This document shows positions 1-10,343 of a stretch of DNA of 64,000 nucleotides, one piece after another (the stretch's first letter is position 1; each line of letters begins with the position of its first letter). Both the position numbers and the translations under genes were made by a program. Source of the DNA: Endothia cerciana (lineage: Eukaryota; Ascomycota; Sordariomycetes; Diaporthales; Cryphonectriaceae); the NCBI GenBank assembly GCA_026119935.1, contig JALRMH010000054.1, forward strand, positions 62,001 through 126,000, in the 5' to 3' direction. The notes beneath the pieces were generated by a model that ran no database searches, was not told the DNA's origin, and saw only the letters and a program-made list of their open reading frames with translations.

Positions 1-136
1 CGTATATCGTCGAACCCGAACTGCGGCGAAGCAAGGGCCTCGAACCCTTGGGCTTAAAATTTTGACCCGCCCTAATAAGCTCTCACCACCGCCCTCCCAA
101 GACACACCCCCAGCTCGACCTTGACCCTGCAAAGCG

Positions 137-443
137 ATGAGCGACCATGGCGCCTCCCCGGGCCATCCTCGACGAGCGCACCTGCACTCCCCGATCACCG
201 CCCTAGAGTTCTTCCGGCCCGCGCCGGACGGGACCGGCGGCCTCTGCCTGCTCTCCGGTGAGGACACGCACCTCAGTATCCGCGAGGCGGCCACGGCGCG
301 CCTCCTCGCGTCGGTGCAGGTCTTCCCCGCGCAGCCCATCCACGGCGTGTGCGGCAGCACCACGGGAGCGGATGCAGACGTGCTGGTCTGGGGCGGGCCG
401 TTGGCGGCCGTCGTCCCGAGGGCGGAGATCGTGAACCTGCTGC

Positions 444-478
<35 letters not shown>

Positions 479-3400
479 CCCCCACACCTCGACCTGTCGC
501 CGGAGGCCGGGACCACCGCCCTCCGCGCCCAGGACTGGATCTACTGCGGCGCCCTGTCGCCGCACGCGCCCGGCCTCGGCGTGGTGGTCACCGCGCACAA
601 CGAGGTGGTCCCGCTGCGCATCAACCGCGCGGCCCCGCGGGCGGCCGGAGGGGGGCCGCCGCTGCTGCGCTGGGGGAGGGCGCGGGCGCCGCCGCCGTCG
701 AGGCCGATACTCTACTCGGCGCAGCTGCGGTGGACGGGGGCCGACGAGGTGCTGGTCGCGGCGGGGACGGTGTTTGGGGAGATCGTGGTGTGGCGGTGCC
801 GGGTCGCCGAGGACGGGGACGGGGACGCGGACGCGGACGCGGACGAGGTGGAGGTACTCTATGTCCTCTCGGGCCATGAGGGGAGCATCTTCGGGGTGGA
901 CATATCCCCGGAGGTCCCGGTGGCCGAGGACCCGCGGCGGATGGTGAGGCTGCTGGCCAGCTGCAGTGACGACCGGACGATCCGCATCTGGGACATCTCC
1001 GACACGGCGGCGGGCCGGAGGAGAGCCGCAAAGAGCGAGAAGAGGGTGCTCGAGGCAAGGGAGACGGGCTTCGGCGAGAATTCCCCGTCGGACCTCGAGG
1101 CGTACGCGCGACACGTCTCGTCGAGCCCGCTGGCGGTCGCTATGGGTCACGCCTCGAGGATATGGAACGTGCGGTTCGCGCTGCCGGAGACGGGAGGCCC
1201 GACGGGGAGGGTCATGGTGTACTCGTTCGGCGAGGACGCCACCGCACAGAGGTGGCGGCTCGATCTCGACGCGGCGAGGGTAGCACCCGTACCCGACGGG
1301 CGAGACGATAGCAGCGGCCCTGCTGGCAAGGCTGACGACGGTGATCACCTGGCTGTGGGCATCACCCACGAGGCCACAGTACACAGGCATGGTGGCAAGC
1401 ACATCTGGTCGAGCGCCGTTCTGGGCCAGCAGGAGAGCCCTCGACCAGGCACGACGCTTGTCGCCACAGGCGGGAGTGATGGCAAGATCAACATCGTGGA
1501 AGACGTCCCGTCTGGGGCATTGGACGGTCGTTCGGTCCTGCTTGACATATCCGGCTCAGAGGTCGCGCGCCAGGTTCCGACGGGGGTCAGCGTGCTGGAG
1601 AACAGAAGCGCCGCGAGATCCCCTCCCAGTATCCCAGCAACGAAGGGGAAGAGAGGGGCCAGGAAGGACGAGGATGAGCCTTTCATGATGTTTGCTCTCC
1701 AGCCCGACTCTTCCATAATCGCGACAACGGCAACCGGGCGCATATTCAGTGGCGTGTTGAGCGACCGCGCAATACAGTGGACAGAGGTCCCCCTGCCAAC
1801 ACCGATACAAGACGACTTGCGGCGGTACCAGATCGTCCGCAGCGTGGGGCTTGACACGGTGCTCTTGGGTTCTGCAAGCGGAGGCTTATACACTTACCGG
1901 CACGGCGAAGTCCAGCATGTATGCAAGATGCCGCGAAAGATCGCAGACGTGCTCCCATTGCCCGTCGACAACCCCCAAGGCCTGGGGCCAATTCTTGAAG
2001 GGGATTCTGGGTCACACCTCACGCCGATAATCGTCTTGACTATGGGCAGTTCGCATGTGAGCCTGCTGGTGCTCGACCCAACCTCCAAGGATATCATAGA
2101 AGCAGAGCACACTATCGAATTGGAGAAGGGCTTCACGCCCGCAGCAGCAGGCTTCTGCCATGGCTACCTCATCTTCGGCTCACGCATCGGGGCACTCCTG
2201 ATCTACGAGCTATCCACCGCAGCGGGTAGGTCGACCTTCGAGAAGGTAGCCCGGATCGATCGCCCCTTCACCAAAGACGCGGTATCGTCCATCATCCCCC
2301 TCCCACCCGCATCGGAATCCTCGTCCCCTTACTTCCTCACCACCTCCCGGGACGGCCGCTACCGGATCTACGAGCTCACTGCCGCGCCCACCTCGGCCCA
2401 TCTCCGACACGAGGCCGTCCCGCCCCTCGGGCCGAACATCGAGTCCGCCTTCTTCACGGCCTCGTCTCCGCCGGAGCTCGTCCTCGCGGGCTTCCGCTCC
2501 AGGAACTTCGTCGTCTGGAGCGAGACGCGGCAGCTCGAGCTGGCCAACGTCGAGTGCGGCGGCGCGTACAGGTCGTTCACGTACCGCGTCGACCGCTCGG
2601 CGCCCGAGAGGCTGTCGTTCGTCTGGACGAGGGCCTCGCGGACCTGCGTGTACGCGCAGGCGGCGCTGTCGCAGCGCGTGGTGAAGGGCGGCGGGCACGG
2701 CCGGGAGATCAAGGCCGTGGCCGGCGGGGGCGGGCTGTTGGCGACGGGGGCGGAGGACACAACCGTGCGGATATGGAGCTACACGCCCCCCGGCGGGCGG
2801 CATGGCAGGGACCTGAGGTGTCTTGCCGTCGTGGAGAGACACACCACCGGTATCCAGTGCCTCAAGTGGGCTGGGGACAGATACCTGATCAGCAGCAGCG
2901 GCAACGAGGAATTGTTTGTCTGGCGGGTCACACGGCTGGACAGGTCAGATTATAGGGGGCTCGCCGTGGTCTGTGAGGGTGTGTATCCTGACAAGACCAA
3001 AGATGGAGACCTGAGGATCCTGGGCTTTGACGTCGAGGCTCTGCCGCGGACCGCGCACGGCGATGAGGTCCTGATCCTATCCCTGGTCTTCTCGAACTCG
3101 GCGCTGAGGACCTACCGGTACTCAAAGCTCGAGGGTTTCGGACTCCTGGCGGAGGGAAGATACACGGGTGCCTGCCTGATGCAGATCCGGCACTTGGGAA
3201 TCGTGGACGCAGCTGCGGAGGTCCATGTCCTGACCGCCTCGACGGACGGGCACATCGCCCTGTGGAAGACGGCTACGGAATCTACGCCGGGGGTAGCCAG
3301 ATATGGCCTGGTGGAGGTGCTCAGGCTGCACCAGAGCGGCGTCAAGGCCCTGGACGCGACCCCCCTCCCCCCCGAAGATAGCGCAGGAGTTGAGGGCCGG

Positions 3401-3793
3401 CCCTCGTACGCCGTCCTGACAGGCGGCGACGACAATGCCATCGGCCACCTGCACCTGGACTGGGACCGTACAGCTCGACAGTACGCCGTCGCGTCCCGGT
3501 CTCTTGCCAACGGCGCGCATGCGGCTGCCGTTACGGGGTTGTGCATCACCAGCGTCGGCCCCGACGCCGGGGCCAGGGACAAGTATCAAGTGAGGCTGTG
3601 CACGGCAAGCAATGACCAGCGAGTCAAGTCCTGGCGGATGGACATTGGTGAGGGGGGGGAGGTCAGGAAAACAGCGCTGGTGGGGGATCGATATAGTGGT
3701 GTTGCGGACTGTGGGGACGTTGGGCTACTGGACGGCCCCAGGGAGAGGGGGTTCGTGGTTGTTGGTGTTGGGATGGAATTCTGGAGCATGTGA
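137..3793 (+). CDS. WD40-repeat protein, WDR6/Rtt10 (Trm734) type
   Basis: Single-exon gene of 1218 residues starting at an ATG. WD40-type repeats run along the whole length, with recurring GH...D...IRIWD-like units (for example SCSDDRTIRIWD near residue 280 and TGAEDTTVRIWSY near 880). The length and twin-propeller look match the WDR6/Rtt10 family. Known family role: Rtt10/Trm734 partners Trm7 for 2'-O-methylation of the wobble nucleotide (position 34) of some tRNAs in the cytoplasm, and it has also been linked to endosomal recycling. An oddity is a polyglutamine run at about residues 104-114 encoded by CAG/CAA, inside the first propeller. No intron is needed. The assignment rests on overall resemblance rather than a diagnostic motif, so another large WD40 protein cannot be fully excluded. 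Confidence 0.8.
445..478 (+). repeat. CAG/CAA repeat encoding polyglutamine
   Basis: About eleven CAG/CAA codons in a row within the WDR6-like gene. On the minus strand the same DNA reads as poly-Leu or poly-Ala in long spurious frames. Confidence 0.9.
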
Positions 3794-5096
3794 GGATCTC
3801 TCCGATCTGATCGTCCCTACGGGTACTGCAAATCAATCTTGCAAATGCCACACCGCTTCGCCTCTGGACCTCGCCTGAAGGGACGGAGGGACGGTCCGGC
3901 CCACCGCTCTCGGACCTGTAGCGAAGACTATCACATCCTTGGAGCCCGACCAATGCCAGGGACATCCGGATCACCCTCGCACGACGAGCTCAGGATACCT
4001 TCTCCACGATAGGTCATTGCGCTACGTAGCCTGACCCGCACGCAACAGTCTCGGTCCTAGACACAGTGGGACCTTTGGGAGAAAGAAGAGGGGCTTTTGA
4101 GACAGGCCCACGGATTTTCAGCACGCCCTCTGTCTTTGGGGATCGTATCGCACCCACCGCCCACGACAGGCCTGAATGAACGAATCCCAGACGGGCGAGT
4201 CACATAGTAGCGAATCATTCTGCGCTAGTTCTTGCTGCAGTATGCAGTGTTTCCCAGGCGTTTTCGTGGGGCCGAGACCGTAGGCCACTTGGCACGGTGA
4301 ATACACTCTGCAAGTGGATGAAGGTGGTGGCCAAGGACCGGTCGGTCGATTCTATTGGATCCGATGGTGATGATGATGGTGATGGCTCGGTCACCAACGG
4401 CCACGAATGGTCCCAACGGTCCCAGCGGTGCTGATGAGCCGTCATGTTGTCCCGTTGTGTTGGGTTGAGAGACGACCGGTGAACCGCCGCACGTTGAAGA
4501 CTGCCAGCGTGAGGGGGTCGGATTTTTGGGGGGGGGGGGGGTCGTGTGTGTGGTTGGCCTTGGGTCAGTGTTAGACATCACGTTCAGATAGTATGAAAGC
4601 ACTAACGGAGCCAATGTGAGTTGGTGGTTCCTGGCTGGTACAACTTCTCGTGGTAGTGAATCTGGGGTTGGCGGCCCACCTACTAGACTACTTTCCGCCC
4701 AGGCTGGGACGTGCATGGCATCTATCACGGACACTCGTATAACTCCCTCATACCTCGGCCCTTAGTCCAGAACGACACAGCGCTGGGAATAACTACTGAC
4801 ACCTAGCGCGAGGACTTGACCTGGATGCGCAAGGCTGGACCTGACGCTCCAGTATCTATCACGTCGACGGTGCACCCCAGGACGCCAAAGTGAACCGAGC
4901 ACTATCGTTACAGCCAGCCCAGCAACCAAGTCACGGGCGAGAGGAGAGACATATCATCAAGATAAGAAGACGAGAGGGGATCATTACGAGCCCGAGCCTT
5001 GCGGCCGTCTCGTTCCGCAGATACAACTACATCTCTACACCACAAAGACTAAAAGCTGACGATCGCGCTGTGCGCGTGTATCGCGGTCATCGAAGG

Positions 5097-5123
5097 TTGC
5101 TTGCTTGCTTGCTTGCTTGCTTG
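5097..5123. repeat. (TTGC)n microsatellite
   Basis: Six to seven perfect TTGC units in the intergenic region upstream of the PPZ gene. Confidence 0.9.
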
Positions 5124-5489
5124 TGGTGCCGTCCTCGAGCCCGTCGACCACATCGGGCGGGCATCGTCGTCGCCATCACAAGGCCTGCCCGCTGGTGCCG
5201 TGTGCGTGTCCGTGTGTGTGTGTGTGCGTGCTGCGTGGGGTCTCTCGGCTCCACAAAGCCTTGCTCACAACAGCTGAGGTTGTATCCACCTGTTTTGCCA
5301 ACAAAGACAGACTTCACACTAGTACACTACACTCCACGGCCGTACGGGAGAAAAAGGGTCAAGGTTGCATGTAATGCATCTGCTATTCTACCGTATGCGA
5401 GCTTAATTCAGGACCCAGGCAGGCTCAGTTTCGGAAGCACCGAGCCTCCGACCGCTCCTTTCACCTCTAAACATAGTTCGCTCCTACGG

Positions 5490-5515
5490 CACGACACGAC
5501 ACGACACGACACGAC
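5490..5515. repeat. (CGACA)n pentamer repeat
   Basis: Five copies of a CGACA unit, intergenic. Confidence 0.9.
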
Positions 5516-5865
5516 CTGGCCAGAAGGGATCACCTACCGGCCTCTTAAAAAAATACAGACTCATTTCGACCTTTCCTACCACATACAGTCGGGTCCAAAA
5601 ACCAGTCGTGCCGGTCTGCCATCTATCGCACACGCGCTTACACACATACACACACCCCTCTGGCCTTCGGTGTTCCGAGCGAGCTGTGCGTAATCCCCGT
5701 CCTCCTCGTCCTCTTCCTCCTCCTCCATCCCGCCAAACCGCTCTTATTTCCAGAACACGGCCAGACAGACTAGTCTATATCCGTTTCAGTCCTTGGGTGC
5801 CAGCCAGCCAGCCCAATCTTTAGGCCCACATCCTCTGTTACCTGCGCCGTTCGCCCTCACAGCCT

Positions 5866-5873
5866 CACACACA

Positions 5874-5910
<37 letters not shown>
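5866..5910. repeat. (CA)n microsatellite in PPZ upstream region
   Basis: About twenty CA units with one CAGA interruption near the left end, 560 nt before the PPZ start codon. Likely in the 5' leader or core promoter. Confidence 0.9.
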
Positions 5911-5913
<3 letters not shown>

Positions 5914-6466
5914 CATCGTCATTCGCCCCGCTGCGCCGCGCCTCGCACCTTTTCCTTAGGAACTTCCTCTCCTCCACCTTAATTCCGAGCCGCCAGGGCA
6001 ACTAGCAAGGCTGACCACTCTGCCACCTCTTGGCCTCGACCTAGACCACCTCCCATCTCCACCTCCCGCCAGGCATCTCTGACCCCATTGCCTGCCATCT
6101 GCGAACGCCTTTTCGTTGAAGCCAGCTTCACGTCCGCCGCCGATCCCAAATCCGGCCCCATCCACCCTCTCGTCTCCCCCACGATCACAACCTCCCCATC
6201 ACCAGCCACGGAGCCAATACAGAGCCGCCGTCGTCCCATCACCGCCACTCGGTTCGTGGCTGTCCTCGTCCGACTCTACCATCCTCCTTAGCGTCACCTT
6301 GCCAGAGCGGGTCACAAAACGACATTCCACACCGGCGAGAACGGGTGCGGCGACAGGCTGTTGTGGCATCGCCAACAAAGACCACATACCTCCCACGTGC
6401 ACACCGTCTAGCCTGCCGAGCTACATCACATCCTGACCGGCTCCCCTCCGGGGTTATATCAATCCA

Positions 6467-8194
6467 ATGGGTAACCAGCCATCAAAGGACGGCAGCGGCA
6501 GCTCCAGGCCGGGCAGCTCTGCCGGTCCAGACGGTCTGCAGTCGCTGCCCTCCTTCAGCAAGTCGGACACGAAGGACTCCACGAGGTCATTCAAGGCCCT
6601 GCGGTCCAAGATACCCGGCACGGGGAAAAACGACAGCCCGCGCACATCTGCGCTGCTGTCCAATGGCGACGGAGACAGATCGGACTCGGAGACGATCAGG
6701 TCGGGTAGGTCTGGACGGCACTCCAAGAACAGGTCGTCCGATCCGTCGATAACGCCGGCCTCCCCAAGCTCCCCCGATACTTCGGCCGTGACGTCCCCTT
6801 TGGATGATTCACAGCCACCACCGTCTCCCATACAGTCGGCATCTCTCATGTCAGGCAAGCACGATGTCAGCGCTGCCCAGGCGTCCGGCGAGGTCGATCA
6901 TGTCTCTGACGCGCCACCGACGGGCGTCCCGAATCCGAACGCAGATCCCCTCCAGCCAGGGCAGCCTATCCTGGTCAGGCGCGACAACACCGCCAACCCC
7001 GTTCAGGGAGGCGGCTCGTCGCCGAGGGACGAATCGTCCGGCAGCGTGGCCATGAGTGACATCAAGGACATCGACCTGGACGACTTCATCAAGAGGCTGT
7101 TGGACGCTGCGTACGCAGGCAAGGTGACCAAGAGTGTCTGCCTCAAGAATGCAGAGATCGTGGCAATCTGCCACCGTGCGAGGGAAGTTTTCCTCTCTCA
7201 GCCTGCGCTTCTGGAGCTAGATGCTCCAGTCAAGATCGTCGGTGATGTTCACGGCCAATATACAGACCTCATTCGCATGTTTGAGATGTGCGGCTTCCCG
7301 CCCTCTGCCAACTTCCTCTTCCTGGGCGACTACGTCGACCGCGGGAAGCAGTCGCTCGAGACCATCCTGCTGCTCCTGTGCTACAAGCTGAAGTTCCCCG
7401 AGAACTTCTTCCTCCTGCGCGGCAACCACGAGTGCGCTAACGTCACACGCGTGTACGGCTTCTACGACGAGTGCAAGCGGAGGTGTAACGTCAAGATCTG
7501 GAAGACCTTTATCGACACCTTCAACACGCTTCCCATCGCCTCTATCGTCGCCGGTAAGATCTTCTGTGTCCACGGCGGTCTGTCCCCGGCGCTCAGAGAT
7601 ATGGACGACATCCGTAACATCGCACGGCCGACCGACGTCCCCGACTACGGCCTGTTGAACGACCTGTTGTGGTCGGATCCCGCCGACATGGAACAGGACT
7701 GGGAAGCCAACGAGAGGGGCGTGAGTTATTGTTTCGGGAAGAAGGTCATCACGGACTTCTTGACTACACACGACTTCGATCTGGTCTGTCGGGCACACAT
7801 GGTGGTCGAGGACGGGTACGAATTCTTTACCGACAGAGTGCTAGTTACTGTTTTCAGTGCGCCGAATGTGAGTTCCCCTCCCTCCCCCCCCCCCCCCAAA
7901 AACTCCTTTTGATAGTCTGCGCGTGAAGACCAAGAGCTGACCATGGACAGTACTGCGGCGAGTTTGACAACTGGGGAGCGGTCATGTCTGTTTCCTCCGA
8001 GCTGCTATGCAGCTTCGAGCTGCTGAAGCCTCTCGACTCGAACGCCCTCAAGAGCCATATCAAGAAGGGCCGGAACAAGAGGCAACAGATGCTCAACAGT
8101 CCGGTGCGTGTTCGCAATACCCTGGTGTCTACCTCGAGACTTCTGGTGCTAACCCCGTCTTCAGCCCGCAAATGTGTATCCTCAGAGCGTCTAG
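6467..8194 (+). CDS. PPZ1: Serine/threonine protein phosphatase PP-Z
   Basis: Three exons, 6467-7867, 7951-8103 and 8165-8194, give 527 residues. Both introns are GT-AG and keep phase. The C-terminal half is a PP1-class catalytic domain with the metal-binding motifs GDVHGQ (about residue 259), GDYVDRG (about 287) and RGNHE (about 318). A Ser-rich, disordered N-terminal extension of about 200 residues starting MGNQPSK (glycine 2, an N-myristoylation signal) separates PP-Z from PP1. Known role: fungal Ppz phosphatases act at the plasma membrane and in the cytoplasm on potassium/pH homeostasis, salt tolerance and cell-wall integrity, and Hal3/Sis2-type proteins inhibit them. The first intron splits the conserved SAPN/YCGEFDN stretch and contains a C14A5 run. 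Exon 3 encodes only nine residues. Confidence 0.93.
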
Positions 8195-9524
8195 GGGCGT
8201 TCGCGGAGTTGGAGTTGGAGCTAAACAGGAAAAGAGAAAAAAAAAAAAAAAAGCTAAGAGTACGCACGATCCACGCATCTATTGCTACATGATCGCGCGT
8301 TATGATCGGGTGCTAGGAGACCACTCTCATTCGTGCCGGTAGAAGGCTAGAAAAGAGAAGGCCAAGTCTGGCGACAAGGCCGTAGTCGTGACGTCTTGTT
8401 GGTGTTGAAACAGTCCGGGTCGGAGAAACACGGAAGATATAAATCATTTCGTTGGGCAAGGAAGACAGCAGTGAGAAGAAAGGTTTCTGGTGGGCGACGC
8501 GGTCCTAACTCGCCTTGGTCGCTATGAACGCGTCCAACGTGACACGAGGAGGCCCTCACGCCAACAAAGGAAGCTATATACTCCCGAGTTTTGTCGAGGA
8601 CGTGAATATCGTGACAGATACGTGGCTTCGGCGTCGACGGTGGAGTCTGTAGAGAATGAACAACTTGCGCGAGGCCGGGGGTGGGGAAGAAACAGAAAGA
8701 GACGGGACAACAACATGCAGGATGGGCTCGAGCGGTGCCAGAGAGTATTGGGCGGCACATTTATGAGATGGATATTCCGGTGCCAGGCGTTTCGGCGGAG
8801 CTCAACGTGGAAAGGAGGGAAAATCCCAAAGGTCCTAATTCAGGCGGTCCAGGCGCCGCCAGATGGAAATGGTTGTATGGTTATGGAAATTACGTCTTAG
8901 CTGAATATGATGAACGTCAAAGGAGAAGGGAAAAAGAAACACCCCCCCCCCCCCAAAAAAAAAAAGAAGACCAAGCAACCCCCTCTCTTAAACTTTGCAC
9001 TGCGAGAACCTGTGCAGCCGATCAGGAACTCCTCCCGATCCTGGGAAAGAAAGACGGCGGGGTACCGCACAGCTTCTGCGCCCGGGGAGGGTACCTGAGG
9101 AAGGGCGGTGCTGGAGGTGGGAGTGATACTGAGAGGGAGAGGAGGGCTGTCGTCCGTACGTAGTGTCACCGTGAGCTAGTCCGGTCCTGCCTGAGATTGT
9201 ATATACCCCTTGCATAATGCAGACGGTGAGCTGAGCTGACGGCTTGAGATGAAAGGACACGTCCGTCGCACTCAGCAAAAAGCCGTCTCGCAACCGGTCG
9301 GTCCATCCGTCTAGGGGACGTACCAACCCTCCCCCTCCCTCGTGAGGCAAATCATCTGCACCATCGAGGGGTCTGTATCCAGTCTCGGTATGTAATAGGC
9401 TAGGTAGTATTAAGAACACGATCGAGCAACTGTTTGTCTAAGAAGCAAAAATGCGGAGGCTTCACCGCCACAACAATAGTATCCCCGGTCGGTTGAGCCC
9501 TTCTACTGCTCTCCTTCGGGGTCT
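8195..9524. other. Intergenic region between PPZ gene and broken locus
   Basis: No gene is supported. It includes the PPZ 3' flank with an A16 run near 8228-8244 and a compound C13A11 run near 8942-8965. Short frames on both strands run through these homopolymers and show no conserved pattern. Confidence 0.5.
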
Positions 9525-10274
9525 CTAGCCGGCACGCTGATCTTCTCGCTTGGTGGTAGACCTGGGAAGCATCCCGTCGCCAATTTCCTCAGGCTCATCT
9601 TTGGTATCCTCGTTGAGGTCCATGGGTTCCTGCTACTCGGGTGGGGCAGTCCTAGCCATCTCCGGGTCAGTTGTGTCAGGGGACCTCCTCCACGACTGCG
9701 TTCAGCGTGGTGTCCACCATGTTATCTTCACCCGGGCCACTTTCGTCGTTCATGCCCTCATCTTTCTCATCCTGCGGCGAATTCCGCGGCGTCTGCGCCC
9801 CGCGAGAAACGTGGGACCGCTGCCTCGGCGTGTTCCAACACGGCAAGCTGCTCGACCTTGTCCATCCTGTGCACTTCCTCATATCTCGCCTTCAAGTGTG
9901 GGTATGCCGCCGTGAGGAGATTAAACTTAAGGTACAAACCTGTTGAGGCTCTCCAACTGGGAAAGTGCCGTTCTTGAATCCACTTAAATGGCACCCCCTT
10001 AAGCTCGGAGAGCCATTAGAAGCTCCGATTCGCGGTCATCCCAAGGGTGGCGGCGGGACTGGCCCTTGCAGCCGCCGGCCTTTCTCTTCTTTCTCTTCTT
10101 CCTCTTGGCCGTTTTCTCTTCTCCAGAAGCGGCAGGGCAAGCAAATGCTGGTGCACCACCCCCCAGATTCTGCCCAGACGTGTCTGAAGCATCTGAAGAG
10201 ATGATCTGATCGTCGATATTCTCTGCTTCGCTAGCAGTCGCGGTACCTGGGACAAAAGAGGCGGGCGCTGTCAT
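9525..10274 (-). pseudogene. Frame-broken Myb/SANT-like small protein locus
   Basis: Read on the minus strand from an ATG at 10274. The first frame encodes an acidic/Ser-rich start, a Lys/Arg-rich block and then HPWDDRESELLMALRA, stopping at TAA (10001-9999). One base further on, the +1 frame gives KGVPFKWIQERHFPSW and later LKARYEEVHRMDKVEQ. Joined, these resemble a fungal Myb/SANT-like helix-turn-helix (W..DE..LL..LR..G..W..I...FP.R...LK.RY). That frame stops at TGA (9769-9767). The +1 frame again gives an acidic tail to TGA (9678-9676), and +1 again gives further acidic sequence with an in-frame TAG (9635-9633), ending at 9525. A 45-nt insertion that looks like an intron lacks a 3' AG. I infer a decayed gene. 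Sequencing error or true +1 frameshifting are alternatives. It lies just downstream of KMT6 on the same strand. Confidence 0.45.
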
Positions 10275-10343
10275 GCGTCGTTCCTGGTCGCCCTCGCCCG
10301 AGCGTGGCTCAGCCTTGCGGTAGTCACGCTTACTAGAAAGGTC

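Larger units (their letters stand above)
3794..6466. other. Intergenic region and probable long 5' leader of the PPZ gene
   Basis: No gene is supported. It holds a G14 run at 4528-4541, a (TTGC)n microsatellite near 5097-5123, a (CGACA)n repeat at 5490-5515 and a long (CA)n at 5866-5910. From about 5,650 to the PPZ start the plus strand is strongly C/T-rich, as expected of a fungal promoter and 5' leader. The 267-codon frame at 4890 begins at GTG, crosses the TTGC repeat and looks like no protein. Confidence 0.6.

Noticed and set aside
20..75. B-box-like GGGTTCGAGGCCC on the minus strand suggesting a tRNA
   Set aside because: No matching A box at the right spacing and no acceptor-stem pairing visible.
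203..1402. Long minus-strand frame (399 codons) opposite the WDR6-like gene
   Set aside because: GC-rich codon usage on the plus strand produces open antisense frames. The product is Arg/Pro-rich with poly-Leu from the CAG repeat and resembles no protein.
4890..5693. 267-codon plus frame upstream of the PPZ gene
   Set aside because: Starts at GTG, runs through the TTGC and CGACA microsatellites, and has no conserved composition.
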